Below, piece by piece: positions 25,469-33,343 of a stretch of DNA of 64,000 nucleotides. The stretch is from Paracidovorax oryzae ATCC 19882 (GTDB lineage Bacteria > Pseudomonadota > Gammaproteobacteria > Burkholderiales > Burkholderiaceae_C): positions 160,764-224,763 of the forward strand of contig NZ_KK366049.1 in NCBI RefSeq assembly GCF_000687165.1. The letters run 5' to 3'. Position 1 is the first letter of the stretch. Every line of letters begins with the position of its first letter. The position numbers and the translations under genes are program-made. The notes under the pieces are model-generated. The model did not search any database. It had not been told where the DNA came from and was given only the letters and a program-made list of their open reading frames with translations.

Positions 25469-26173
25469 ATGACTTCCGACCTTCCGGCCACTCGCCCACG
25501 GCTCGCGCTCTTCGACCTGGACCACACGCTGCTGCCGCTCGACTCCGACTACGAGTGGGGCGAGTTCACCATCCGCATCGGCTGGAACGACCGCACCGAA
25601 TTCGGGCGCCGCAACAAGGAGTTCTACGACCACTACGTGGCCGGCACGCTGAATGTGCACGACTACGTGCGCTTCGCGGTGGATGCGGCGCGCCAGCGCG
25701 GGCCCGAGGCGGCTGCGGCGGCGCACGCGCAGTTCATGAGCGAGGTCATCGGCCCGGCCATCCTGCCGCAGGCGCTCGACCTGCTGCGCACCCACCAGGG
25801 CGCAGGCGACGAGGTCGTCATCATCACGGCCACCAACGAGTTCGTCACCGCACCGATCGCGCGGGCCCTGGGCGTGGAACAGCTGCTGGCCGTGGAGCTC
25901 GAGCGCGATGAAAGCGGGTGGATCACCGGCGGCATCCGCGGCGTGCCCTCCATGCGCGAAGGCAAGGTGCAGCGCATGGAACAATGGCTGTCTGCCCGCG
26001 GCTGGACCTGGAGCGATGTGGAAAGCACTTTCTACAGCGATTCCATGAACGACGTGCCATTGCTCGAAAAAGTCGACCACCCCGTCGCCACCAACCCCGA
26101 CCCCCGCCTGCGCGCACTCGCGCAGCAGCGCGGCTGGCGCATCCTGGACCTGTTTTCTACGCCATCACCATGA
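25469..26173 (+). CDS. HAD-IB family phosphatase
   Basis: This 234-residue HAD hydrolase has motif I LALFDLDHTLL, motif II VIITATNEF, motif III lysine in REGKVQRM, and motif IV YSDSMNDVPLLEKVDHPVATNPD, the SerB-like subclass IB pattern with a helical C1 cap (about 25-110). The class includes phosphoserine and histidinol-phosphate phosphatases, and this Burkholderiales group has been linked to histidinol phosphate; I cannot decide the substrate from sequence. It is 49 bases after hda and its stop overlaps pcnB by ATGA. Confidence 0.9.
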   Translation: MTSDLPATRPRLALFDLDHTLLPLDSDYEWGEFTIRIGWNDRTEFGRRNKEFYDHYVAGTLNVHDYVRFAVDAARQRGPEAAAAAHAQFMSEVIGPAILPQALDLLRTHQGAGDEVVIITATNEFVTAPIARALGVEQLLAVELERDESGWITGGIRGVPSMREGKVQRMEQWLSARGWTWSDVESTFYSDSMNDVPLLEKVDHPVATNPDPRLRALAQQRGWRILDLFSTPSP

Positions 26174-27765
26174 TCAAGAAGTTCATCGACAAGCTGCTCG
26201 GCAAGGCCGCACCGGGCGCGGGCCGTGGAAAGAACCGCTTCGGCAAGCGCGAGGATGTGCCCGCCTCCGAGCACGGCATCGACCCGGAACTCGTGGACCG
26301 CCGCGCCACCGAGGTGGTGCGTACGCTCCAGCAGGCGGGCTACGAGGCCTACATCGTCGGCGGCGCCGTGCGCGACCTGCTGCTGGGCCTCAAGCCCAAG
26401 GACTTCGACGTGGCCACCAACGCCACGCCGGAGCAGGTCAAGGGACTGTTCCGCCGGGCCTTCATCATCGGCAAGCGCTTCCGCATCGTGCACGTGGTGC
26501 ACGGCCGCGGCCGCGAGCACGAGGTGATCGAGGTCTCCACCTTCCGCGCCTACCTCGACAACACCGCCGCCGAACAGCAGGTGAGCGGCAACGAGAAGAC
26601 TTCCCGGGCCGCGCTGGCCGGCATGCAGCACGCCGTGGACGCCAGCGGCCGCGTGCTGCGCGACAACGTCTGGGGCCCGCAGGACGAGGACGCCACGCGC
26701 CGCGACTTCACCATCAATGCGATGTACTACGACCCGGCCACGCAGGTGGTGGTGGACTACCACAAGGGCATCCAGGATGCGCGCAAGAAGGTGATCCGCA
26801 TGATCGGCGACCCGGCCACGCGCTACCGCGAAGACCCGGTGCGCATCATCCGCGCCGTGCGCTTCGCGGCCAAGCTCGCCGGCGTCGGCTTCACCATCGA
26901 GCCCAAGACCGCCGCGCCGCTCGTGCAGTCGCAGGCCCTGCTGGCCGACGTGCCGCAGAGCCGCATGTTCGACGAGATGCTCAAGCTGCTGCAGACGGGC
27001 CACGCGATCGCCACGATCGAGCAGCTCAGGAAGCTGGGCCTTTCCACCGGCATCTACCCGCTGCTGGACGTGGTGGTGGAGCGGGCCGGCACCTCCTTCG
27101 TGAGCGCCGCGCTGGCCGACACCGACCGCCGCGTGGGCGAGGGCAAGCCGGTGGCGCCGAGCTTCCTGCTCGCTTGCGTGCTCTGGCAGGACGTGAAGAC
27201 GCAGTGGGACCGCCGCCTCGCGCAGCGCGAGCATCCGTTCCCGGCGCTGCAGGGCGCGATCGACGACGTGTTCGACCAGCGCATCGGCGATGTGTCCGGC
27301 CGCGGCAAGCTGGCCGCCGACATGCGCGAGATCTGGGTCATGCAGCCGCGCTTCGAGAAGCGCGTGGGCACCACGCCGTTCAGCATGGTCACGCACCTGC
27401 GCTTCCGCGCAGGCTTCGACTTCCTGCGGCTGCGCGCCGACGTGGGCGAGGTGGACGAGGCCCTGGCCGACTGGTGGCAGGAGTTCCAGCTGGCCGATGA
27501 AGCCCGCCGGGAAGACATGATCGACCAGGTGCGCGAGGAGCAGAAGCAGCGCCAGCGCAAGAACCAGCCCGTGGTGCGCCGCGTGCCCAAGCCGGCGCCG
27601 CAGGAAGGCGCGGCTGCCGATGATGATGCACCGCAGGCACTCGCCGATGCCGATGGCGCCGAAGGCAATTCCGGCGATGGCGGTGCCGTGAAGAAGCGCC
27701 GCCGGCGCCGCCGCAAGCCGTCGGGCGGAGGCGAAGGCGCGCCGCAGGGCGCATCCGACGCCTGA
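26170..27765 (+). CDS. pcnB: Poly(A) polymerase I
   Basis: PcnB adds poly(A) tails to RNA and speeds its decay. The 531-residue protein has the nucleotidyltransferase signature YIVGGAVRDLLLGLKPKDFD with the DFD metal site, then RRDFTINAMYYDP and DPVRIIRAVRFAAKLAG. The helical RNA-binding half follows. It ends in a basic/acidic low-complexity tail (about 450-531) with KKRRRRRRKPS. ATGA overlap with the HAD gene and TGATG overlap with folK show a tightly coupled operon. Confidence 0.95.
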   Translation: MIKKFIDKLLGKAAPGAGRGKNRFGKREDVPASEHGIDPELVDRRATEVVRTLQQAGYEAYIVGGAVRDLLLGLKPKDFDVATNATPEQVKGLFRRAFIIGKRFRIVHVVHGRGREHEVIEVSTFRAYLDNTAAEQQVSGNEKTSRAALAGMQHAVDASGRVLRDNVWGPQDEDATRRDFTINAMYYDPATQVVVDYHKGIQDARKKVIRMIGDPATRYREDPVRIIRAVRFAAKLAGVGFTIEPKTAAPLVQSQALLADVPQSRMFDEMLKLLQTGHAIATIEQLRKLGLSTGIYPLLDVVVERAGTSFVSAALADTDRRVGEGKPVAPSFLLACVLWQDVKTQWDRRLAQREHPFPALQGAIDDVFDQRIGDVSGRGKLAADMREIWVMQPRFEKRVGTTPFSMVTHLRFRAGFDFLRLRADVGEVDEALADWWQEFQLADEARREDMIDQVREEQKQRQRKNQPVVRRVPKPAPQEGAAADDDAPQALADADGAEGNSGDGGAVKKRRRRRRKPSGGGEGAPQGASDA

Positions 27766-28277
27766 TGTCCGGGGCGGCCATGGGGGCGCCGCGTGAGCAG
27801 GTCCTGGCCGGCATCGGCCTGGGTGCCAACCTCGGGGATGCCCGGGCCGCGCTGGCCGGGGCCGTGGCTGCGCTGGGCGGGCTGCCGTCCACGCGATTGC
27901 AGGCGGTATCGTCCCTGTACGCCAGCGCTCCGGTGGACGCGAAGGGCCCCGATTACCTGAATGCCGTGGTGCTGGTGTCCACCGGCCTGACCGCCCCGGC
28001 GTTGCTGGATGCGTTGCTGGCCATAGAGGCCGATGCGGGGCGCGAGCGCCCCTACCGCAACGCGCCGCGTACGCTGGATCTCGACCTGCTCTTCTATGGC
28101 GCCGCGCGCATCGCGTCACTGCGCCTGCTGGTGCCGCATCCGCGCGCGGACGAGCGGGCCTTCGTGCTGCGGCCCCTGGCAGAGGTGGCGCCGCAACGGG
28201 TGCCGGCTACCGCCCTCGAGCGCGTGGCAGGCCAGCGCGTGGAAGTGGCCGCCGGCCCCGGCTGGAGCGCTGTCTAG
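27765..28277 (+). CDS. folK: HPPK, folate biosynthesis
   Basis: 2-amino-4-hydroxy-6-hydroxymethyldihydropteridine pyrophosphokinase (HPPK) transfers pyrophosphate from ATP to the pterin in folate synthesis. The 170 residues include GIGLGANLGDA, FYASAP-like LYASAPVDAKGPDYLNAV, the HPPK signature PRTLDLDLLFYG and VPHPRADERAFVLRPL. The start overlaps the pcnB stop (TGATG); a second Met at residue 6 is possible. The stop TAG is shared with the convergent Bug gene through the palindrome CTAG. Confidence 0.95.
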   Translation: MSGAAMGAPREQVLAGIGLGANLGDARAALAGAVAALGGLPSTRLQAVSSLYASAPVDAKGPDYLNAVVLVSTGLTAPALLDALLAIEADAGRERPYRNAPRTLDLDLLFYGAARIASLRLLVPHPRADERAFVLRPLAEVAPQRVPATALERVAGQRVEVAAGPGWSAV

Positions 28278-29248
28278 TCCACCTTCGCGCCGGACGCCTT
28301 GACCACCTGCTGGTACTTGGCGCGCTCGGATGCCATGAAGGCGTCGAACTGCTCGGGCGTGGAGGACACCGGCTCGGCCATGAGGTTGGTGAAGCGCGCC
28401 CTGGTCTCGGGTGAGTTCAGCGCCGCCACGAAGGCCTTGTTGAGCTTGGCGATCACGGGCTTGGGCGTGCCGGCCGGAGCGACGAGCCCCCACCAGGTGT
28501 CCACGGAAAAACCCTTGAACGTATCCGAAAGCGGCGGCACGCCGGGCAGCATCGGCGACGCCTGCAGCGAGGTCACGGCCAGCGCTTTCACCTTGCCGGC
28601 ACGGATGTTGGGTGCGGCGGCGGCGAGGTTGTCGATGTTGAAATCCACCTCGCCGGCCAGCAGCGCGAGCTGGGCTGGGCTGGCGCCTCGGTACGGGATG
28701 TGCAGCGCGTAGATGCCCGCGCGCTGCTTGAACATCTCGCCGGCCAGGTGGCCCGCGCTGCCGTTGCCGCCGCTGCCGTAGTTCAGCTTGGCCGGGTTGG
28801 CCTTGGCGTAGGCGATGAGGTCGGCCACGGTGTGGATCTTGAGCTGCTCGGCCTTGGCCGCGTTCATCACCAGCACGTTGGGCACGCGCACCATCTGCGT
28901 GATGCCCGCGAAATCCTTCGCGGCGTCATACGGCATGCGGCTGTAGAGCCACGGGTTCACGGCATGGGTGGCGGTGGCTGCCAGGCCGATGGTCAGGCCG
29001 TCCGGCGCCGCCTTGGCCACGGCGTCCGCGCCGATGTTGCCGCCTGCGCCGGCCTTGTTGTCGACGATGACCGTGCCCAGCGCATCGCGCACGCGTTCGG
29101 CCAGCACGCGGGAGGTCACGTCCAGGGGGCCTCCGGGAGCGTAGGGGACGATGAGCCGGATGGTGCCGTCCTGGGCCTGTGCCAGGGGCGAAATACAGGC
29201 CGTTGCGGCCGCGGCCGCCGAAAGGAGGAAATGTCTGCGATGCGTCAT
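28274..29248 (-). CDS. Bug-type (TctC) tripartite tricarboxylate transporter binding protein
   Basis: This is a periplasmic solute-binding protein of the Bug family, greatly expanded in Burkholderiales. With the start at 29248 it has 324 residues: a signal peptide (HFLLSAAAAATACISPLAQA), then IRLIVPYAPGGPLDVTSRVLA, VDNKAGAGGNIGADAVAKAAPDG, and the IPYRGASPAQLALLAGEVDFN and FVAALNSPETRARF blocks. No TctA/TctB membrane genes are adjacent, so it is an orphan receptor; ligands are usually carboxylates. Starts at 29257 and 29278 are also in frame, and none has a clear ribosome binding site. Confidence 0.9.
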   Translation of the reverse strand: MTHRRHFLLSAAAAATACISPLAQAQDGTIRLIVPYAPGGPLDVTSRVLAERVRDALGTVIVDNKAGAGGNIGADAVAKAAPDGLTIGLAATATHAVNPWLYSRMPYDAAKDFAGITQMVRVPNVLVMNAAKAEQLKIHTVADLIAYAKANPAKLNYGSGGNGSAGHLAGEMFKQRAGIYALHIPYRGASPAQLALLAGEVDFNIDNLAAAAPNIRAGKVKALAVTSLQASPMLPGVPPLSDTFKGFSVDTWWGLVAPAGTPKPVIAKLNKAFVAALNSPETRARFTNLMAEPVSSTPEQFDAFMASERAKYQQVVKASGAKVD

Positions 29249-29410
29249 GTCCGACATTGTGCAAAAAAAACATGGCAACGCATCGGCCAGGCTTCGCTGT
29301 GATGTCCTACAGCGTCATGGAGCGGCGATTTCTATAAACAAAACCATATCCGCGGCGCTTTGCAAAGCCCGCTCCGGCCGGAGCCCGCCCGCTTCTTCAA
29401 GGACCTTCCC

Positions 29411-29758
29411 ATGCAGACCTCCCAGGACACGCTTCCCCCTTCCCGCTATGCGGATTGCATCAGCGCCTGCAACGACTGCGCGGATGCGTGCAACTACTGC
29501 GCCGCCGCCTGCCTGCGCGAGCCGGACCCGCGGCACATGGTGCGCTGCATCGCGCTCGACATGGACTGCGCGGACATCTGCCGCACGGCCGCGGCGGCGA
29601 TGGCGCGCGAGAGCGCACATGCCTACGAGATCTGCGCGCTCTGCGCCCGCCTGTGCGACGCCTGTGCGAATGAATGCAGCCGGCATGACATGGCGCACTG
29701 CCAGGCCTGCGCGGCCATGTGCCGCCGCTGCGCGGAGCTGTGCCGGGCGATGGCCTGA
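29411..29758 (+). CDS. Four-helix-bundle copper-storage-like protein
   Basis: This 115-residue protein has 19 cysteines spaced along four predicted helices (CISACNDCADACNYCAAAC, CIALDMDCADIC, CALCARLCDACANEC, CQACAAMCRRCAELC). This is the DUF326 / Csp pattern: a four-helix bundle whose core cysteines bind many Cu(I) ions. No signal peptide is present, so it resembles the cytosolic Csp3 type. The next gene on the other strand is an iron-sulphur flavin reductase. Assignment to the family is firm; copper as ligand is inferred from the family. Confidence 0.88.
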   Translation: MQTSQDTLPPSRYADCISACNDCADACNYCAAACLREPDPRHMVRCIALDMDCADICRTAAAAMARESAHAYEICALCARLCDACANECSRHDMAHCQACAAMCRRCAELCRAMA

Positions 29759-29792
29759 CGGCCCCGGCGCCGCCGGCGGCAGGGCGGCCGGG

Positions 29793-30866
29793 TTACGCGG
29801 CGACGGTATCGCCGTGCTTGTCCGCTTCCGATGTGAAGGCATCCGCGTAGAACTCTTCCGGCGGCAGGCCGCGCTCGGCGCTGTAGGCCTTGCGTGCCGA
29901 CTCCACCACCACCGGCGCTCCGCAGGCATACACCTGGTGGCCCGACAGATCGGCGTGGTCGTCCATCACCGCCTGGTGCACGAAGCCCGTGCGGCCCGTC
30001 CACCCGTCTTCCGGCAGCGCGTTCGACACCACCGGTACGTAGCGCAGCCAGGGCATGTCCGCCAGGCGCTCCCGCACCCAGGCGTCCATGTACAGGTCCG
30101 CCGGACGGCGGCCGCCCCAGTAGAGCGTGGCAGGCCGGTCGATGCCCTTGAAGCGCAGGTGCTCGATGAGGGCCTTCACCGGCGCGAAGCCCGTGCCCGA
30201 CGCGAGCAGGATGATCGGCTTGGCGCTGTCCTCGCGCAGGAAGAAGCTGCCGAAGGGGCCCTCCACGCGGAGGATCTCCTTTTCCTTCATGGCCCCGAAC
30301 ACGTGGTCGGTAAAGCGGCCGCCCGGCATGTGGCGGATGTGCAGCTCGATGCCCGGGCTGCCCTCCTGCGTGTGCGGTGCATTGGCCATCGAATAGGCGC
30401 GCCGGGCGCCGTCCTTGAGGATGAACTCCACGTACTGGCCTGCGTGGTAGCGGAACGTGTCGGCCGCGGGCAGCTGCAGGCGGACCACCATCACGTCGTG
30501 CGAGGCCCGGGTGAGGGCGGAGACGCGCACCGGCATCTTCTTGATGGGATAGGCGCTTTCGTCGGTGACCTGGCGCGATTCCAGCACCACGTCGGTGAGC
30601 GGCTGCGCGCAGCAGGTGAGCACGAAGCCCGCGTCGGCCTCCTCGGGCGTCAGGGCCTTGGACTGGTGTTCTCCGTGCACGACCGAACCGCTCAGCTTGC
30701 GGCACTTGCAGGAGCCGCAGGCGCCGTCCTTGCAGCCGTAAGGCAGCCCCACGCCGCTGCGGATGGCGGCGCCCAGCAGGGTTTCGCTGGCCTGGGCGGT
30801 GAAGGCGCGGCCGCTGGGCTGCACGGTGATCTGGTGGGAGGCTGCGGCCGTCGCTGCGGTGTTCAT
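29793..30866 (-). CDS. Ferredoxin-flavin reductase (CDP-6-deoxy-delta-3,4-glucoseen reductase-like)
   Basis: This 357-residue electron-transfer protein has an N-terminal [2Fe-2S] plant-type ferredoxin domain (about 8-95; GVGLPYGCKDGACGSCKCRK plus a later CC pair), an FAD-binding barrel (about 105-200; RAYSMANAP) and an NAD(P)-binding domain (LLASGTGFAPVKALIEH; YACGAPVVVESA). This architecture is shared by AscD/RfbI reductases and oxygenase reductases. No CDP-sugar pathway is nearby, so the sugar-reductase name common in annotations is probably only a label; it likely feeds electrons to an unknown partner. ATG 30866 starts the ferredoxin domain; the frame continues to 31058 without support. 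Confidence 0.88.
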   Translation of the reverse strand: MNTAATAAASHQITVQPSGRAFTAQASETLLGAAIRSGVGLPYGCKDGACGSCKCRKLSGSVVHGEHQSKALTPEEADAGFVLTCCAQPLTDVVLESRQVTDESAYPIKKMPVRVSALTRASHDVMVVRLQLPAADTFRYHAGQYVEFILKDGARRAYSMANAPHTQEGSPGIELHIRHMPGGRFTDHVFGAMKEKEILRVEGPFGSFFLREDSAKPIILLASGTGFAPVKALIEHLRFKGIDRPATLYWGGRRPADLYMDAWVRERLADMPWLRYVPVVSNALPEDGWTGRTGFVHQAVMDDHADLSGHQVYACGAPVVVESARKAYSAERGLPPEEFYADAFTSEADKHGDTVAA

Positions 30867-30883
30867 GGGGTCGTTATCCTTGC

Positions 30884-31858
30884 GTGTCTCTTCGTTGCCG
30901 GACCTGGATTTTGCCCTCAAACCTGAACCCCCTCGGCGCGCTGCCAGCGCGTTTCCGCCGTGAACGTGTGCTGGTCGTCGGCTGCGGCGACGTGGGCCTG
31001 CGCGCAGTGGGCGCCCTGCGCGCCGCGCAAGGATCGCCGCGACCGCGCGTGCTGGCACTTACGTCGAGTCCCGGGCGCTTCGCGGCCTTGCGTGCGGCCG
31101 GCATCGTGCCGCTGCCGGGCAACCTGGACGACGCACGCACGCTGCGGCGCCTCGCGGGCCTGGCCACGCGCGTCCTGCACCTGGCCCCGCCCCCCGGGGA
31201 GCGCGACGCCGGCGCTGCATGGTGGGCCGATCCGCGCACGGCGGCCCTGGTGCGCGTGCTGAGGTTGCGCAGCCTGCCGCGCGCGCTGGTGTACGGCTCG
31301 ACCAGCGGGGTCTATGGGGACTGCGCAGGTGCCCTCGTGCCGGAAACCCGACCAGTCGCGCCGGCCACGCCGCGCGCCCGCAGGCGCGTGGATGCCGAAC
31401 GCTCCGTGCGCCGCCTGGGCCGGGCCGGCGTGCGCGCGAGCGTGCTGCGCATTCCCGGCATCTATGCGCCCGACCGCGAAGGCGGCACGCCGGAGGCCCG
31501 GCTGCGCCGCGGCACGCCCGCGCTGGTGCACGAGGACGACGTGCACACCAACCACATCCACGCCGACGACCTCGCCCGCGCCTGCGTTGCAGCCCTCTGG
31601 GGGGGGCAGCCCCAGCGCATTTATCACGTGAGCGACGCGAGCGGCCTGAAGATGGGCGACTACTTCGACCTCGCCGCCGACCTGTACGGACTGCCACGCC
31701 CGCGCAGGATCACGCGGGTGCAGGCCCGCGAAGAGCTATCGCCGATGCTGCTGAGCTTCATGGGCGAATCGCGCCGGCTCGATGCCACCCGGCTCGCGGA
31801 GGAGTTGCGCGTTCGGCTGCGTTATCCGACGGTGGCCGAAGGGCTGCGCAGCGCCTGA
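30884..31858 (+). CDS. NAD(P)-dependent epimerase/SDR-like protein
   Basis: This 324-residue extended short-chain-dehydrogenase-type protein has an N-terminal dinucleotide fold (VLVVGCGDVGLRAVGAL at about 28-44), a catalytic-region serine LVYGSTSGVYGD, and downstream IPGIYAPDREGG and HADDLARACVAALWGG. The classical YxxxK is not obvious: ARRRVDAERSVRRL stands where it should be, so catalysis may be altered. The GTG at 30884 is only 17 bases from the divergent reductase start and has no clear ribosome binding site. A later start (TTG 30911 or GTG 30968, at the fold itself) is quite possible. Confidence 0.8.
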   Translation: MSLRCRTWILPSNLNPLGALPARFRRERVLVVGCGDVGLRAVGALRAAQGSPRPRVLALTSSPGRFAALRAAGIVPLPGNLDDARTLRRLAGLATRVLHLAPPPGERDAGAAWWADPRTAALVRVLRLRSLPRALVYGSTSGVYGDCAGALVPETRPVAPATPRARRRVDAERSVRRLGRAGVRASVLRIPGIYAPDREGGTPEARLRRGTPALVHEDDVHTNHIHADDLARACVAALWGGQPQRIYHVSDASGLKMGDYFDLAADLYGLPRPRRITRVQAREELSPMLLSFMGESRRLDATRLAEELRVRLRYPTVAEGLRSA

Positions 31859-31874
31859 GAGGCCTCGCGGGCCG

Positions 31875-32594
31875 TTACCGCGGATAGATGTTCCCGTTGC
31901 CGTCATAGCACCGGAACACGTTGCACTGCGTGCCCGGAGGCTTCGGTACCGGTACGGCCGGCTGCACCACCACGGGATGCCGCGGCACGACAACCACCGG
32001 CGGCACATAGACGTCCTGTGTCCCGTAGGTGGCACCGCCGCTGCCCCGCGACCTCTCGGCCTGCGCGTAGCCCGCGGAGCCCAGGCAGTCGAGTTCCATC
32101 TGCCGTTGCGCCGTCGAAAGCCGGGCCTGGGCGTCGTAGCTGCCCTGGCCGGCCTCGGCGGCCATACGGTCGCGCTGGCGGCGGGACCGCGCGCACTCGG
32201 GCGAACGCGCCGGATCGGTGGAGATTTCCCGGCCCCTGGCGCGTGATTCCAGCGCCTCCCGCCGCGCCTGCTGCTGTTCCGCCAATGCCTCGGCCTGCTG
32301 GCGCTGGCGCTTTGCTTCCAGCGCCTCGCGCGCCTGCTCGCGTTCCTGCGCGATCTCCTCCGGCGTCCTGCGAGGTTCGACCTCCCGCACGGAGGCTCCC
32401 CGGTCGCAGCGTCCGTCCGTATAGGTCACCTGGCCGGTCGAGGGGTCCGTGCAGCGCACCACCTGGGCGTGGGCGAACGTGCCCGCCAGGCACAGCACGG
32501 CTACGCCGGCGGCGCTGCGCAGGAGCCCTGCCCGCAGGCCTTCCGGTGCGCGTGCGCGGGATGCAGAACCGGTCATGGAGCAGGGCCCTTTCAT
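31875..32594 (-). CDS. DUF4124 secreted protein with coiled-coil region
   Basis: This 239-residue exported protein has a signal peptide (LLRSAAGVAVLCLAGTFAHA). A short DUF4124 domain follows (VVRCTDPSTGQVTYTDGRCD), a small beta domain common in Burkholderiales envelope proteins, and then a charged helical stretch (about 75-125) rich in E, Q, R and A that is probably coiled coil. The C-terminus is Pro/Val-rich and ends with a cysteine pair (QCNVFRCYDGNGN). The function is unknown. A second in-frame ATG at 32576 has AAAGGG upstream and may be the true start. Confidence 0.8.
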   Translation of the reverse strand: MKGPCSMTGSASRARAPEGLRAGLLRSAAGVAVLCLAGTFAHAQVVRCTDPSTGQVTYTDGRCDRGASVREVEPRRTPEEIAQEREQAREALEAKRQRQQAEALAEQQQARREALESRARGREISTDPARSPECARSRRQRDRMAAEAGQGSYDAQARLSTAQRQMELDCLGSAGYAQAERSRGSGGATYGTQDVYVPPVVVVPRHPVVVQPAVPVPKPPGTQCNVFRCYDGNGNIYPR

Positions 32595-32604
32595 GTCGGC
32601 CGGC

Positions 32605-33138
32605 TCAGGGCCTCTGGAAGAGGCGACCGGGGCCCTCTTGCGGAGGCAGGCGGCCCTGGGACCGCATTTCGTCCCGCCAGCGCTGCTCGTCGGCCTTGCG
32701 GCGGGATTCCTGCTGCAGCGTGCCGCTCAGCGATGGGCCGGGCGGCTGGGCGCGGTCCCGGTCGCGTTCACGCTGCCGTTCGCGCTCGCGTGCCTCCCAG
32801 GCCTCGCGGTCGCGGCGCTCGCGCCATGCGCGGTCCCGGTCGTCGCGGTCGCGGCGCTCGCGCCAGCCGTCGTCCCACGGGTTGGGCCGCACGGCATAGC
32901 CGGGAGCCGGAACGACCACGGGATAGCCGGGCCGGGGCACCACGTAGGTGGGTTGTTCGTACACCGTGACCGAGCCGCCGTAAGGGTAGGACGGGCCGGT
33001 GGGATAGGCATTGCCGTAGGTCGGGCCGGAAGCGTAGCCGTAGTCGTAATACGGGTCGCCCGGCACGGCACAACCCGCGGCCATGGCGCACACGGCGGTG
33101 GCGGCCAGGGATTTGAGGAGGAGGGCGGGTGGGCGCAT
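32605..33138 (-). CDS. Lipoprotein with Arg/Asp/Glu-rich repeat
   Basis: This 177-residue predicted lipoprotein has lipobox MAAGC (Cys23). The mature N-terminus is rich in Tyr, Gly and Pro (DPYYDYGYASGPTYGNAYP), then a VVVPAPGY stretch. A highly charged low-complexity block (about 92-135) follows, built of RER/DRD units. It is followed at 10 bases by the DUF4124 gene. I do not recognise a family; the composition suggests a surface or periplasmic protein with a disordered or helical charged arm. The frame upstream to 33648 shadows the CoA-transferase gene. Confidence 0.65.
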   Translation of the reverse strand: MRPPALLLKSLAATAVCAMAAGCAVPGDPYYDYGYASGPTYGNAYPTGPSYPYGGSVTVYEQPTYVVPRPGYPVVVPAPGYAVRPNPWDDGWRERRDRDDRDRAWRERRDREAWEARERERQRERDRDRAQPPGPSLSGTLQQESRRKADEQRWRDEMRSQGRLPPQEGPGRLFQRP

Positions 33139-33343
33139 GGGCTCTCGCTGGAGGTGCGGCTCCGGAGCCCGGGGGGCAGACCGGTCCGCGGTGAAAGGGC
33201 GCCTGGCCGGCAGACCGCCGGCCGGGCGAAGGGTGACGGCAATGTGACGCGTCAGCCTGCATTTTGGTTGACCTGCTGCCGTGCTGTCTGTCGGCGCGGG
33301 CCCCGATTCCGCAGGATGCGCGTGCCGACACCACCCGCCCAGG

